Notes: generated by a model from the letters alone, not told the origin. DNA of 64,000 nt from Vicugna pacos (GCF_048564905.1 NW_027328900.1:1-64000); one strand, 5' to 3'; shown: positions 41,658 through 53,684, counted from the first letter of the stretch. Made by a program: numbers and translations.

Positions 41658-41692
41658 AGTATGCGCTCTACCACTGAGCTATAGTCACCCCC
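41658..41692 (-). mobile_element. Fragment of camelid tRNA-Ala SINE, reverse
   Basis: TATGCGCTCTACCACTGAGC and TATAGTCACCCCC are the tRNA 5' half only. No tail is present. Confidence 0.7.
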
Positions 41693-42454
41693 TTCCATTT
41701 GATGTTGGAATATTATTTATGGCAGCACCAACCTGCCCAGATAGGGGATCTTTTTCAGCAGTGCTCATTTGACCAGATGCACAGAGAAGATGGGGCGTCT
41801 GGATGATTTAGGGCTGGTAAGGCAGAAAGACAACTGGGCAAGAGTATTGAGGATATTGCTTCACCAGAGACCCCTGCTATTGAAGATACAACTATACTCA
41901 GAAGAATCTGTTTGTTGGCACCGTTCTTCCAGGTTGATAGGAAATCTCAGACAAGATTCTTTCAATGTGTGTGCCTATCCAGTGAAGAGGAACTTCATGA
42001 CCTGGTCATCCACATGCTGCAAAAAATGTTGCAGAACAGTGATTGGTGCCTGTAATAGAATTTGTTATATGTGTAGCTACCTAGCATCTTTTGAACCCAT
42101 TTCTTATACGTTGGTCATTTCCCATCTCCCAAAGGTAGATGCCAGGACTTGCCTGTCCTACCTCCTTTGTAGCCAGGACTCAAAAGTGTGACCTGATTAC
42201 CAATCAGATGCACCCATATAAACTTGAACTCAGAACACAGTGTCATGAGAAAGGCGACATTGGCCTTGCAGAATCCCTTTTGTTGGCAAGGCTGGCAAGA
42301 CTGGCAAGGCTCTCCAAGGTGGTAGGGGTCCAAGCATCAGAGATGATGCTCAGAAACCGAGTTAATGTGCCAGTGCCCAGTGGTGGTAGCCCTGCCTCCT
42401 GCCTAGAGCAGCCTAGCTGTGAGATTGGCATATTATTCCTAGCTCTAGAGAAGT

Positions 42455-42840
42455 ACTGTCCAATAGAAATTTAGAGTAAGCCACATAAGTAACTTTAAAT
42501 TGTCTAACAGCCACATTTAAAAAGAATTTTAGAGGGGAGAGTATAGCTCAGTGGTAGAGCACGTGCTTAGCATGCATAAAGTACTGGGTTCAATCCCTGG
42601 TACCTCCATTAAAAATAAATAAATAAAACAAAGTAAATAAACCTAATTACCTCCCCCAAACCCCACCCAAATTTTAAAGGTGAGATCATTTCAATAATAT
42701 ACTTTAACCCAATATATCCAAAAATCTTATCATTTTAACATGTATTCAATATAAAAAAGTATGCATGAGGAAACTGATATTCTTTTTTATACTAAGTCTT
42801 TGAAATTCAATGTGTATTTAACACTTTCCAGGGTCCAAGG
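42455..42840 (+). mobile_element. DNA transposon remnant (hAT-like), split by a SINE
   Basis: TACTGTCCAATAGAAATTTA and CTAACAGCCACATTTAAAAA before the SINE, then TAACCCAATATATCCAAAAA and CTAAGTCTTTGAAATTCAAT after it. This is a common mammalian repeat of the type with ends reading CAGTGCTGTCCAATAG. Exact family not named. Confidence 0.5.
42533..42669 (+). mobile_element. Camelid tRNA-Ala SINE, well preserved
   Basis: GGGGAGAGTATAGCTCAGTG, GTAGAGCACGTGCTTAGCAT, B box GGGTTCAATCC, then AAATAAATAAATAAA and ACCTAATTACCTCCCCC. Flanked by AATTTTAGAGG (42525-42535) and AATTTTAAAGG (42670-42680). Confidence 0.94.
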
Positions 42841-43189
42841 CTCAGGGCACTGGTGTTGATGCCACTTCTCCAGGTCCATAAATGTGCTGTGCACAGAAAA
42901 TTCTATAGCTGTTTCAACTCAGAAAATGACCTGACACTCTTCTCCAAGGGTCTTCTGCAGAAGCCCGAGAAGCAGTGGTGCTTCCCGGCTGCTGGGATGA
43001 CAGGCAAGGCTTCCTCACCCTCCTGGCAGAGGAGGTCCCTTCTTGGGGCTCCCAGGTTTCTGGCTTTTTAGTGATTTGCTGAGCACTGGTTGGTGAGAAG
43101 CAGTGTTTGTACTGAAACCACCCATTTACTTGTCTCTCTTCCCGCAAACAGCCGCACGGAGACCAATAAGCTGGCTCTGAAATGTTGAC

Positions 43190-43345
43190 ACCCTTAATCC
43201 CCAACTTGCCAACTCCCTTTTCTCATCTAATAAAAGGGGAATAAAACCTCATCAGATTACTGCGAAGATTAAATGAAAAACCGAGGTCAAGGCTCAGCAC
43301 AGTGCTTGGCACGCTGTAGATGCTCAGAAATTCCCTTCTTTGTCC
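43190..43345 (+). repeat. MIR, forward
   Basis: CTTTTCTCATCTAATAAAAG, GAAGATTAAATGAAAAACC and CACAGTGCTTGGCACGCTGT. Confidence 0.8.
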
Positions 43346-43871
43346 TTTAAAGCCTAACACTCAGGTTACCTGCTACATTAACTTTCTCTAAAACATCACC
43401 CCCACCCAGACACAAAAATCCACCCTTCTCTGGAATCCCAAGGCTGTTTGTCCATTCTTAAAAGGGGCTCGTACATACACACACACGCGCGCAAATAAAG
43501 GAAACACACAGTTTAATGACTAGGAAGAGCCTGTGAGTTGATTTCCTAGTGGTTCAAATTCTGAGGGCTGTGGCTATTGAGGTTAACATTTCTAAACAAC
43601 AAGGTCTATTTTTTAAAAAGTTGTTTACTTCAGGGGGCCCAAAGGAGGCTGATAGATGAGACGATGACCTGGTTATAGTCCTGACCGTTAAAAATGCACT
43701 TTATTCACTCCTTCAGACAGTCATTTGTTCACTTGTTTTTCACACATCCATTTGGCAGGTGTGTGCCTAGGAGAAAAGTCTGGAGGTGAAAGGGGATCTT
43801 GCATCATTCAGGACCTAATTCCTACCCTCCATGCAGACATAAATCTCATCCTTAAGAGGTAATCATTCCTT

Positions 43872-43964
43872 GGAAGGAGAGTATAGCTCAGTGGTAGAGC
43901 GCATGCTTAGCATGCATGAGGTCCTGGATTCAATCCCACATACCTCCATTAAAAAAAAAAAAAG
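43872..43964 (+). mobile_element. Camelid tRNA-Ala SINE, short A-only tail
   Basis: GGAGAGTATAGCTCAGTGGT, CGCATGCTTAGCATGCATGA and TACCTCCATT, followed directly by 13 A. It lacks the usual AAATAAACCTAATTACC tail. Confidence 0.92.
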
Positions 43965-44259
43965 CTTATCTTTCCACAGAAAATAAAGGGCTCTTAACCC
44001 GATGGCCTTAAAGATTCTGCTCCCATTCTGAGATAGAACTGTGTCTGGTTCTTCAACAGGGAGGCACTTGAATGGCTATGTCCCCCACCACAGTGGTTGG
44101 CTCTGGACAGAGCGTGCTGATTTGCATAAAAGCAAGCTCACAGCCATTTATCTTTGACAAAGTCCCACAAGCATCACCACCCCTCCCCCTAAAAAAGCAC
44201 TACTGCACCTGGGCACCTTGTTTAGCTTGACTTAAGCAATGGGTATATTGATATGATTA

Positions 44260-44750
44260 GGTGATCAAAATGCTAACAGTCATTCTTTTAGAGGAACTAT
44301 AGCTGCTGCTACCAGGCCCCGCTGGGTTTCTCAAGGTCGGGCACCTTGGACAACACACTCTGCGTCTGTCTGTGGGAGGATTTTTCTCTCTCTGGCTGCG
44401 CTCGGCTCTACCAGCATCATGGCCCAAAGTGAGGGAGAACAAACCCGTCCTTCCTACCCATAGCAGTCCTCAGTCGGCAACTGATCTGAGTCGGTGTTTG
44501 CTCCAGCTCATGACCCCGCAGGTGGGGAGGTTCTGAGAGGCATGTTCTGCGCTGGTCCTCGGAGGTCCCCCTGCAAACTGGAGCGCTGCTGCCCACAGAG
44601 GTCACCTACCTGATAATGCTTTTTACTGGCGTCCCCACTCCTCTACAGGTTTTCCTGAGATCATCTTCCAAATAAACCTCTTGCATTCAAATCTTTGTCT
44701 TGGGACCTGCTTCTGGGGGAATCCAAACCAAGGGAGGGGCACGTTGCCAA
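44260..44750 (+). mobile_element. LTR-like fossil (family uncertain)
   Basis: The right end reads CCAAATAAACCTCTTGCATT, then CAAATCTTTGTCTTGGGACC and GCTTCTGGGGGAATCCAA, the polyadenylation/R-region pattern of several old mammalian LTRs. Left boundary guessed. Old, no internal region. Confidence 0.4.
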
Positions 44751-45005
44751 GTAGCAACAAAAGCCCTTGGAAACCCAGCTGATACTCATTATTACAGAGT
44801 CTCTCTCTTATCCCATAAGATCATTTTACTCACTCATCGTGTGCCTTGTGGGAGGAAAGGAGACTGCACGCTGTATTACTTCTCCCAATTACTTTTAATT
44901 TGAACTCTTTGGGGCAGAGACAGAGTGTGCCATCTAAGGTTGGAGTAAGTATTGGGTACATCCCAGTGGGATAGTGGTGTCATTTCTCACACCCTGAAGT
45001 TCATT

Positions 45006-45140
45006 GGGTTTTTTTTTTTAATTTTTTGGAGGAGGAGGTAATTAGGTTTATTATTTACTTTTAGAGGAGGTACTGGGGATTGAACCCAGGACCTCGTCCA
45101 TGCCAAGCATGTACTCTACCACTTGAGCTATACTCTCCCA
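45006..45140 (-). mobile_element. Camelid tRNA-Ala SINE, reverse
   Basis: Poly-T, GGAGGTAATTAGGTTTATTA, GGAGGTACTGGGGATTGAAC and CCACTTGAGCTATACTCTCC. Flanked by CCTGAAGTTCA at 44993-45003 and 45141-45151. Confidence 0.94.
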
Positions 45141-45164
45141 CCTGAAGTTCACTGTTGGTTTAGA

Positions 45165-46000
45165 GCTCTTTACTATGGAAAATCTCAAACATATACAAAG
45201 GCCCAGAGAGCAGAATAATGAATTATCCCTGTGTACCCATTATCAGATTGGGCAACTATCAAGTCACAGCCAATATCTCCCTACTCCACTCCCAATTATT
45301 TTAAAGTAAAATCCAGACATATTATGTCACCTGTAATAGTCAATATCTCTAAAATATAAGGACTCTTTTTTTATAAGCATAAGGATATCATTATCACATC
45401 TAAAAATTAACAATTCCTTAATATTATAAAATATTGAGTATTCAAATATCCCCAGCTATATCATTATTGTTACTATTACTATTTATAGTTTATCATTATT
45501 ACTATTTAAAACTGTAAACTACTTACTAGTTTATAGTTTATTTGAATTATGATCTAAAAAAGGTTTGTATATTTTGATTGGTTATATGTCTCACATCTTT
45601 TTTTTTTTTAAATTTTTGTGCGGTGGTAATTAGGTCTATTTATTTATTTTAATGGAGGTACTGGGGATTGAACCCAGGACCTCATGCATGCTAAGCATGC
45701 GCTCTACCATTGAGCTATACCCTCCCCCCTCAAGTCTTTTTTAATCTCTAGATTCCCCCCATCTCTGTTTGTCTTTTCTTGCAATTTATTTGCTGAAGAA
45801 ATCTAGTCATTTGTTCTTGTGTAATTTCCTGATATTACAGTATTTTACTGACCACATCATCATGGTATCATTTAACATGTTCTCCTGCTTTCTCTATTTT
45901 CTGTGAAGTGGTAATCAGATCTAGAGATCAGATCAGATTTGGGTTTGATTTTGTTCTAAGACTCCTTATATATGGTATTGGGGACTTCTAAGAAGAGGTA
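45165..46000. mobile_element. L1-derived 3' UTR-like sequence, split by a SINE
   Basis: GTGTACCCATTATCAGATTG, TAAAATCCAGACATATTATG and ATCATTATCACATCTAAAAA are phrases of old L1M 3' ends. Interrupted by the SINE at 45598. Orientation not certain. Confidence 0.5.
45598..45728 (-). mobile_element. Camelid tRNA-Ala SINE, reverse
   Basis: GGTGGTAATTAGGTCTATTT, GGAGGTACTGGGGATTGAAC, CATGCATGCTAAGCATGCGC and TTGAGCTATACCCTCCC. Poly-T lies on its left. Confidence 0.94.
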
Positions 46001-46419
46001 CATTCATCTGGTTTTTATTTATGTTCTAGTTTCTGTGTTGATTTAGGAAAAAAACTAAGATGTTTACACTGTGATGGAACAAACAGAATTGTGACTTACC
46101 TTTTGCAACTTATGTGGCTGCTTAAACTAGTTAGAGTATATTCTGTTATTTGCAACTGATTTCCCTGACAATTATGGGGAGTCCATGATGTAGCTAGATA
46201 GGGTGTCTAGTCGTAAGGAAAGGATCAAACTCTACCTGAAGCCTCTGGCCTTCCAGGTAGATGACATAATGCATTTTATTATTGTTTATGCCGCTTTAAG
46301 TTGGGTTTTCTGTTCTTTGTGTTTAAAAGTATCTGGATTGACTTCTGTGTGCACCTTCAGTGCCTAGGTGTACCTAGATATGCTCAACACATGTTCATTC
46401 ATAATCACCTTTTAAAAAT

Positions 46420-47605
46420 TACAATATAATGGGCAGACAATTGACCATACATATTCAAAGTGTATAATTTGAGTTTCAACACATGTAAACACCCATGAAT
46501 CCATCACCTTAATTAAGGCAGTGAATCATACCTAAAAGTTCTTCGTGCCCTTTTGTAATCTCTCTCTTCCTCCACCCCAGCCCCAGGCACCACTGATACC
46601 CTTTCTGTCATTTTCTATAATTTGACATAAGTGAAATCAAATACACTCTTTTTGGTCTCCTTTTGCTCAGCATAGTTATTTTGAGGTTCATCCATGTTGT
46701 GTGAATCAATAGCTTGCTCCTTTTAATTGCCAGATAACATTCCACTGTATGGATATATCATAATTTGTTTATCCATTCTGTTGGTGGGTATTTGGGTTGT
46801 TCCCAGTTTGGGGTTGTTACTAGGAAAACTCCTGTGAACATTTGTGTAAAGCTTTTGTGGGCATATTTTCATTTTTCTTGGGTGAGTATCTAAGGAGAGA
46901 ATGGCTGCCTTGTATGATAGTTATTTCACTCCCTAAAGAAAATGCCAGACTGCTTTCCAAAGTGTTTGCCATTTTATATTCCAACCAGCTGTGTACGAAA
47001 GTTCCAGTTTTCGCATCCTTGCCAACACTCGGTAAGGTCAGTTTTTAAAAAGTTTTTAGCCATTCTAGTGGTACATAGTTGTGATTTTACTTTGCATTTT
47101 CCTAACGACTCATGATGTTGAGTATCTTTTTCAAATGTTCATTTGCTATCCATGTATCTTCTTTGATGAAGGATCTCTTCAAATTTTTTGCCCATTAAAA
47201 AAAAATTATGTTGTCTTCTTACTGAGTTGTAAAAAATTCTTCATATATTCTAGTTATAAGCCCTTTCTTAGACATATTTTGCAATACCTTCTCCCAATCT
47301 GGTTCACCGTTTCATTTTTTTAAGAGTGTCTTTTGAAGAGCAAAAGTATTTATTTTAATGAAGTCCAATTTATCTATTTTTTTTATAGTTTGTATTTTTT
47401 GTGTCACATTTAAGATATCTTTGCTAAACCCAAGACCATTAGTATTTTCACAGAAGATTTACATTAGAAGTTTTATATTTATATTTATATAGGAGTATAT
47501 TTATATAGTCTTATATTTTTTAGGCCTATTGTCCATTTTTTAGTTAATTTTGGTATATGGTGTGAGGAAAGGTTCATTTATCACAGCGAATATTATGCAT
47601 TATTT
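46420..47605 (-). mobile_element. L1, 3' end and ORF2 part, reverse
   Basis: TTCATCCATGTTGTGTGAAT, ACATTCCACTGTATGGATAT, TTGCCAACACTCGGTAAGG and CTCATGATGTTGAGTATCTT are reverse L1 ORF2 and 3' text in correct order. Old; many disruptions. Confidence 0.82.
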
Positions 47606-47609
47606 TAAA

Positions 47610-49115
47610 ACTTCCCCTAGTTTTATTAAGATATAATTGACATATTGTTTAAAGTGTACAACATAATGATTTTATATACTGCAAAATGATTAACATAATA
47701 AGTTTTGTTAACGTCTATAATGTCACATAGTTACAAATTTTTTTTCTTTTTTTCTTTTTTTTGGTTTGTTTTTGTTTATTATTTGTTGACCATACTGTAT
47801 GTATAGTGGACAGTTTGCAACTTGTTGTACAGAACTTTATACACAATGAACACACACCTTTCAAATATCATGGAACCCTCACAAAAATGGATCAAAGGCA
47901 GAAAAGAAAACTTCAATACATTCTGTAAAGTAGAAAAGAGTCAATAAATGTTTGCCATTAGGAACATGTGTCTTTCTTCTTTATTTTATCTATTAAAATT
48001 TTTTTTCATTTTTCAGTTTTATTAGGTAAAATTGTTACAGTTTGACTGCACATATACAATATATTGCGTGTAAATACATATACAAAATATACTGCACATA
48101 TTTTTAAAATTTACATATATGTACTGTTCATTGTTTCTAAGAATGTTTAGAGCTTTAGCTTTTTAAACTTACATAGTTATCAAAGAATAAAGTCAACCAC
48201 AAAATAAGAATTAATTCAAAAAGATACATATATCCTGCTATTGACAGCAACATTATTTATAATTGCTAAGATATGGAAGCATCCTAAGTGCACATCAATA
48301 GATGAACAGATTATAAAAGATACAGCATATTTATCTAATGGAATACAACTCACCGATAAGAAAGAAGGATTTTTGCCATCTGTAGCCCTTCATTCACTTT
48401 TTTTTTTTCACTTCAAAAACTAGAATTTTATAACTGGCATAAACATTTCCATTGCATCAAAAACAACAAAAGACCTAGACATAAACTTAAACAAGGAGGC
48501 TACCCATACTCTGAAAACTGTAAAACATTGATGAAGGAAATTGAAGATGATACAAAGAAATGGAACGGTATATTGTGCTCTTGGATTGAAAGAATCAACA
48601 TGATCAAAATGGCTGTACTACCCAAAGCAATCTACAGAGTCACTGCAACCCCTGTCAAAATACTCACGACATTCTTCACAGAACTAGAACAAACAATTCC
48701 AAAATTTATGTGGGACCGTAAAGGACCCCAAATTGCCAAAGCATCTTTTGTAGGTCTTTTTTTTTTCCCCCTCTTTCTTCTTTTTGTTCTCTTTTCTTAT
48801 GGTTTGGTGACTAGAGAAGTTCCTTTAACATTTGTTGCAAGGCTGGTTTGGTGGTGCTGAATTCTTTTAGCTTTTGTTTATCTGTGAAGCTTTTGATTTC
48901 TCTATCAAATCTGAATGAGAGCCTTGCTGGATAGAGTATTCTTGGTTGTAGCAAATTTTTTTCTTGTGATGAGAAATTTTAAGACTTTCTTCTCTCTTAG
49001 GCACTTTTAAATATACAGTATTGTTAGGTATAGTCACTATGCTGTCCATTAATCCCCAGAATTGATTTATTTTAAAACTGGAAGTTTGTATCTTTTGACG
49101 ACCTTCACCCCTCCC
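47610..49115 (-). mobile_element. L1 3' UTR, reverse, split by a composite insertion
   Basis: Left part 47610-47745 (TTTTATTAAGATATAATTGA, AAGTGTACAACATAATGATT, CATAGTTACAAATTTTTT). Right part 48952-49115 (CAAATTTTTTTCTTGTGATG, ATACAGTATTGTTAGGTATA, AAAACTGGAAGTTTGTATC). These are consecutive in known L1 3' UTRs, so about 1.2 kb between them is inserted. Confidence 0.75.
47747..48951. mobile_element. Composite insertion inside an L1
   Basis: Starts with T-rich text, then TTTATT (AATAAA on the minus strand) near 47777, an unclassified block to about 48000, AT-rich text, a forward L1 ORF2 scrap at about 48225-48390, a second forward ORF2 piece 48425-48750 (ACTACCCAAAGCAATCTACA, TTCACAGAACTAGAACAAAC) and a reverse L1 piece 48755-48951. 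Bounded by CAAATTTTTTTC on both sides, which looks like a target duplication. Confidence 0.55.
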
Positions 49116-49149
49116 AAACACATTATTTATTATTTGGGTCGTCTGATTT

Positions 49150-49245
49150 AGTTCTGACAATTCTTTGAAGTAGATATTATCATGCCCATTTTACAGATGA
49201 AGAAACAGAGGCTCAGAGAGGATAAGTACCCAGTTGAGGGCCTCT
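49150..49245 (-). repeat. MIR fragment, reverse
   Basis: CATGCCCATTTTACAGATGA, AGAAACAGAGGCTCAGAGAG and GATAAGTACCCAG. Confidence 0.8.
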
Positions 49246-50789
49246 CCTTTAAGTTGTTTTGATAGAAATTTGCATGTCATTCTCTCTGCTATGTTAATCT
49301 CCATTATCTTCCTACTGCCTAAGGATGTATTGGGTCCCCTGACTCCCAGAGTTAGGGTGGCTTGCCTACTAAATCAGGGCTTAAGAGCCATCCCCAGGCC
49401 TTGGCAGGTCTCCATCTCTCTCTGCTTGGCTCTGCTCTCTTTTTTTTCATTGGCTTCCTTCTCAAGCTTCAGGTAAAGACCCAATGATGGCAGCAGTTTT
49501 CAGAGTCAAGACCCACCCAGAGGATCATCTGTCTCGTTGCCAGGAGCCCCACTTTGCTTGCTCACTTTGGACCCTTGGCTTCTGAGGGCACACCAGGAGG
49601 AAGACAAAACCTTTCTGCAGTGTACAGGCAGTCTGCTGCTTTACGCCTGTCCACCAGCACCTGCATCAGAACCACCAGGGGCACCGGGTCACATGCAGCT
49701 TTCTGGGCCCAAACCCCTCTTCTTGCAGGTGGACTCTGAGGCCCCAGGAAGGAGAGGGAGCCAGGATTGATCTAGGACAGAAAACCCAGGGAGGAAGGGA
49801 GAGAGAATGAGGGGCAAGAAACCCATCCACCCTCTGCTCCTCAGACTCCCCTGTATTATCCCTTTGGTTCCCAGTCATTAAGAGAAAAGGCCAGAGTGGA
49901 CCTGGACCCCAGTAGGAGTCTTGGGAGGGAGGTGGCTTTCTGTTACTGGGGCCTCTGAGTGTGCTCTGAGGGCTCAGATTGCAGCCTCTCCCCTCCCAGG
50001 GAGGCTCAGTGTAGCGGGCATCTCAGGTCTCCCAGCCTCAGGCACAGACATCCTCAGTTAAAGGAGGAGGCCTGGCTGTGGGAAGGAGCTGGGTGGGTAG
50101 GGCTCCGGAAGTAGGAGAGCTGCCTCTTTTGAAATGCGCACAGGGAGGTGGGGAGGAGAGTGCTGAGTGCAGGCCAGAGGGTAAGCTAGGCAGAGCCTGG
50201 TCCCCTAGGAAGGGGCCAGAGTGAGGCCAGGACCTCAGTCAGAGAAGAGGCAGGCACCTTCCCTCTGCCCTACAGAACCTGTTCCACTGCTGTCTTCAGC
50301 TCCTCCCCTGGGCCAACCAAGGGCCTCAGGGGTGGAGGCAGGTGAGCAGAGAAGTGACAGGAGGAGAAGCAGACAGGTGATGGGAGAGAAGAAGCTGCCA
50401 AGCCCTGGGGAACTGAAGTCTGCAGTGTCCCCCCCTTGCAGGCGCATGCAGCTTTTCCCATGGCCACCCTCTCTGGATTCAGAGGAGTGACCCTGTCCAT
50501 TAGGTGATGGGCATTGCATCCTGATTTCATTAATGCCATTTCATACTGTCCCCTTCCCCAGGCCATCAAATGTCATCTTGTGGCTACCACACCAGTACTT
50601 GTTTGGTTGGTTAGCTCTAAGTCTTAGAAATAATCTTACAGGAACAGTCTCTGGTCCCAAATTCCCACTGTCTAGATGGAAAACTGAGGTCTGGAAGGAT
50701 CCTGGACTTTCCACTGTGGTAGAAAAGTCACCTACTTTTAAAATTAGTTAATACACACATATATATTATATGTATATAACATATGTTTA

Positions 50790-51590
50790 TTTTATAATAT
50801 TTTGGTCAATTTGATGTTTCACAAAATTCAAAAGACACAAAAAAGTAAGTCTCCCTCCCATTGCCATTTTTGGTCCTTAGCAATTTGCCCTAGGACACTG
50901 TTGTCAACTGTTTCCTGCCAGAGGTATTCAATACTTACCAAACATTTACTTTTTTTTTTTTCTTTTTGATGGAGGTACTGGGGATTGAACCCAGGACCCT
51001 GTACATGTTAGGCACACACTCTACCCTGAGCTACACCCTCCCCCTCAAACATTCACATTTTTGAAAAATCACAGACTTTATATGCTGTACTAACTGTTCA
51101 GCACTTTGTTTTTGCACATAATGAATCTTAATTAAGATCACTTAATTTTAATACCTAGCTGCCTCGTTTTGTTTTAATAGGGCATAATATTTAATTGTAT
51201 GGCTGGAGCATAATTTATTAACTACACTCCTGTTTATGTCCCAAACTTTAACTATGGTTCAGTGAATATCCTGGTGCATATTATATATGTCGCCAGGCAC
51301 CTGTAGACCTGTAGGGTAAATTTCTGAAAGTGGAATTGCTGGGATCTTGAAGAATTTATATATTTCATTTTTTGATCAATATTACCAGGTGGCCCTTTAG
51401 GGAGGTTGTGCCAATTAGCTTTGCCACCAACAATGTATGTGGGGGGCCTGTTTTCAGACACCTTGACCAACATGAATCCCCTTTTGTTGTTTTTTTAGTT
51501 TTGTTTTTACCCATCTGATAGGTGAAAGATAGTATCTCGCAGTTTTCATTTACATTTCTTATATTACGAATGAGGCTGATCATCTGAGAT
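50790..51590 (-). mobile_element. Old L1 (L1M or HAL1-like), reverse, carrying a SINE
   Basis: TCTGAAAGTGGAATTGCTGG, TTGTGCCAATTAGCTTTGCC and CATCTGATAGGTGAAAGATA are reverse L1-family phrases. The SINE at 50951 lies inside. Confidence 0.65.
50951..51044 (-). mobile_element. Camelid tRNA-Ala SINE, reverse
   Basis: Poly-T, GATGGAGGTACTGGGGATTG and CCTGAGCTACACCCTCCCCC. Flanked by CAAACATTTAC (50939-50949) and CAAACATTCAC (51046-51056). Confidence 0.93.
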
Positions 51591-52944
51591 AGAAACCCAG
51601 AGGACAGTTTTTAACTGGAGTGGGGTCTGGCCCCTACGCTAGGCTGAGCCGCTGTGCCCCCACTTCCTCACCTCAGCTGATGAGAGTTGGCTGGGCAGCC
51701 TGGGCTGGAGCCCTCCCAGGAGCTGTCTTTCCTGCCCCCTCACCTGGGATAGTAACAGCTTCTCCTGGGTGACTGGAAGAGGCATGTTTTATTCAGGCAC
51801 CCTGGTTTGTCCTGCTTTTCCATCCCTGAGGGCTGGGTCTTGGCCTCTGATGCAAAACAGAGGATTTGCAGTGGCAAGGTGAGACCTGCTTTTATAGGGC
51901 GAGAGCTGGGGGAGCTGGGGAGTGGGGAAGAGGCTGCAGTAGTTCAGCTGAGCGCTGCTGAGTCTGAGCCAAGCAGTGGGGCCTGGGGATGGACGCAGAG
52001 GGACCTACTAGGTGCGGTGGAGAAGGGAGAGAGGCAGACAGGTGAGGGGGCGGAGTCAGGATGGAAGAAGAGGTGTGACTTGAAGCTTGCCTGTGGGATG
52101 GACAAAGGAGATGAGAAAATGTTTGTAGGATGAATGTCCTCCCAGTGGCCATAGAAATGGAGTGGTCACATGCCCAACTGAGGGATGGTTAATTCAGCCA
52201 GTCTGGCCACAGCAGGTTAAACCGATTCTGGAGTGTGTCCTGTGCTCCTGGCTTTCTGTAGTGACACAACCTGGTTTCCTGGAAGGTAATGAACACAGAG
52301 CTAGCTTTGCTCCTGACTTACTACCTCCTTCTAGCTTCTTCTGTGATGCCTTCTGCTGCCCCTCTGGAGTAGGGAATGGTGAATTGGGGAGTGGGCTGTT
52401 GGCTTGATGGTCAGACCAGCCAGAGCTGGAGGAGGAGCCAGTAAATTGGAGGTGTGGGGAAGGGAGAAACTGGGGCGCACTGAGCCCAGCCCCTATCCAG
52501 GCTTGAAGAGTGTGTTTACTTCTGGCCTGAGAGCAGGTCACCCAGGCCTGGAGGCCAGTGCACTTTCCAGGACTCTAAGTTCTAGATCCAGCCAAAGTTT
52601 CTTCCAGTGGCTCTCACCCCGTCTCTCCCAGAGTTTCGAATTCCAAATGAAAACTCTCACGTGGATGCGAGAGAACCCATTATAAGTCTCTCTTTTAGGG
52701 TTTGCAAATAAATTTGAAATTCAGGTCATGAATAAGAATCATTTTTAGCATAACTATATCCCAAATATTGTATGGGACACATTTAGATATTTTTTAGAAA
52801 AAAAAGGTTGCTTATCTGAAATTAACTGGGCATCCTTTTTTTAAAAATTTGCTAAAGCCAGTAGCCCTGCCAGTCCTCCCACAGCCGGTGGAGATGACCA
52901 CCCGCCTCTCACAGGCCCTGGTCCTTTACAGCTCAGGCACCAGG

Positions 52945-52968
52945 GCTTCTATTCTATTCTATTCTCTC
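52945..52968. repeat. (TTCTA)n microsatellite
   Basis: Four or so TTCTA/ATTCT units just before the CpG island, followed by ctctctgcag, which looks like a splice acceptor but has no supported exon. Confidence 0.7.
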
Positions 52969-52979
52969 TGCAGTTGACA

Positions 52980-53440
52980 AAGGGTGTCCCCGGCGGTCGA
53001 TTAGAATAATAAAGAAAGCAGATGGGAGAGGGAACGCCTGGGGACCCCGCAGCCGGCCCCCGGACTTTTCCGGAGCTCAGGGCGAGTGTGGCGGAGGGGA
53101 GAGGGGAGAGAGGGGCCGGGGAGAGAGTGGGGAGCGGGTGCACCCTCTCCGCCGACTTCCAGGCCCCCGGGGCTCGGGATGCGGCTCTGGGCGGGCTCAG
53201 AGCCCGCGTCCGCGTGGATGACGCACTGGGTGTGACCGCGTGGGGCAGATCGGTTCGGAACACTTCCTGCTGGGCCGTGTGGCCGTTTGTGCTCCCAGCC
53301 AACGGTCCTAGGTGGTCTGGTCGGACTTGGTTGGGAGGGGACTGGGAGCCCGGCCTGAAGGTGGGTCTGGGGCGGCGGGTGGGGAGGGGCTGGAAACCCC
53401 TGCTCTGGTGGAGGTGGATGGGAAGACGTTGGGGAAAATC
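52980..53440. promoter_or_regulatory. Orphan CpG island
   Basis: About 35 CpG in 460 bases by my count, GC about two thirds, in otherwise CpG-poor DNA. Contains GCCGGCCCCC, CGCGTCCGCGTGG and GGGCGGCGGG. Open frames of 148 codons exist on both strands, which is what a CpG island gives by chance; neither matches a protein I know. By position it could be a distal SPNS2 promoter with an untranslated first exon (donor-like GAAGGTGGGT at about 53357), or an enhancer. Inference. Confidence 0.55.
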
Positions 53441-53684
53441 TGGTCAAAAGGAGACTTATGTAAATTAACCCTTATTTTCCCCTTGACTCACAGGATCCTT
53501 TCGGATCCTTGACCTCAGGTTCTCACCTGCAGTGGGCAGAGACTGCACAGTACCTGAGTTTTGGGTTTTTCTTCTCTTTTACGTGCCACGTGCTGCTGGT
53601 GGGGGGAGGGATAGAGGTGGAAGGTGCGCTTTAGGCCACCAGGGGCTTAAGGAGTGCGAGAAACCTTAGAGAATCTTCCTGAAA

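Noticed and set aside
53001-53468. 148-codon open frames on both strands in the CpG island
   Set aside because: Stops are rare in CpG-rich DNA. The translations are Arg/Gly/Pro-rich without motifs and neither resembles SPNS2 exon 1.
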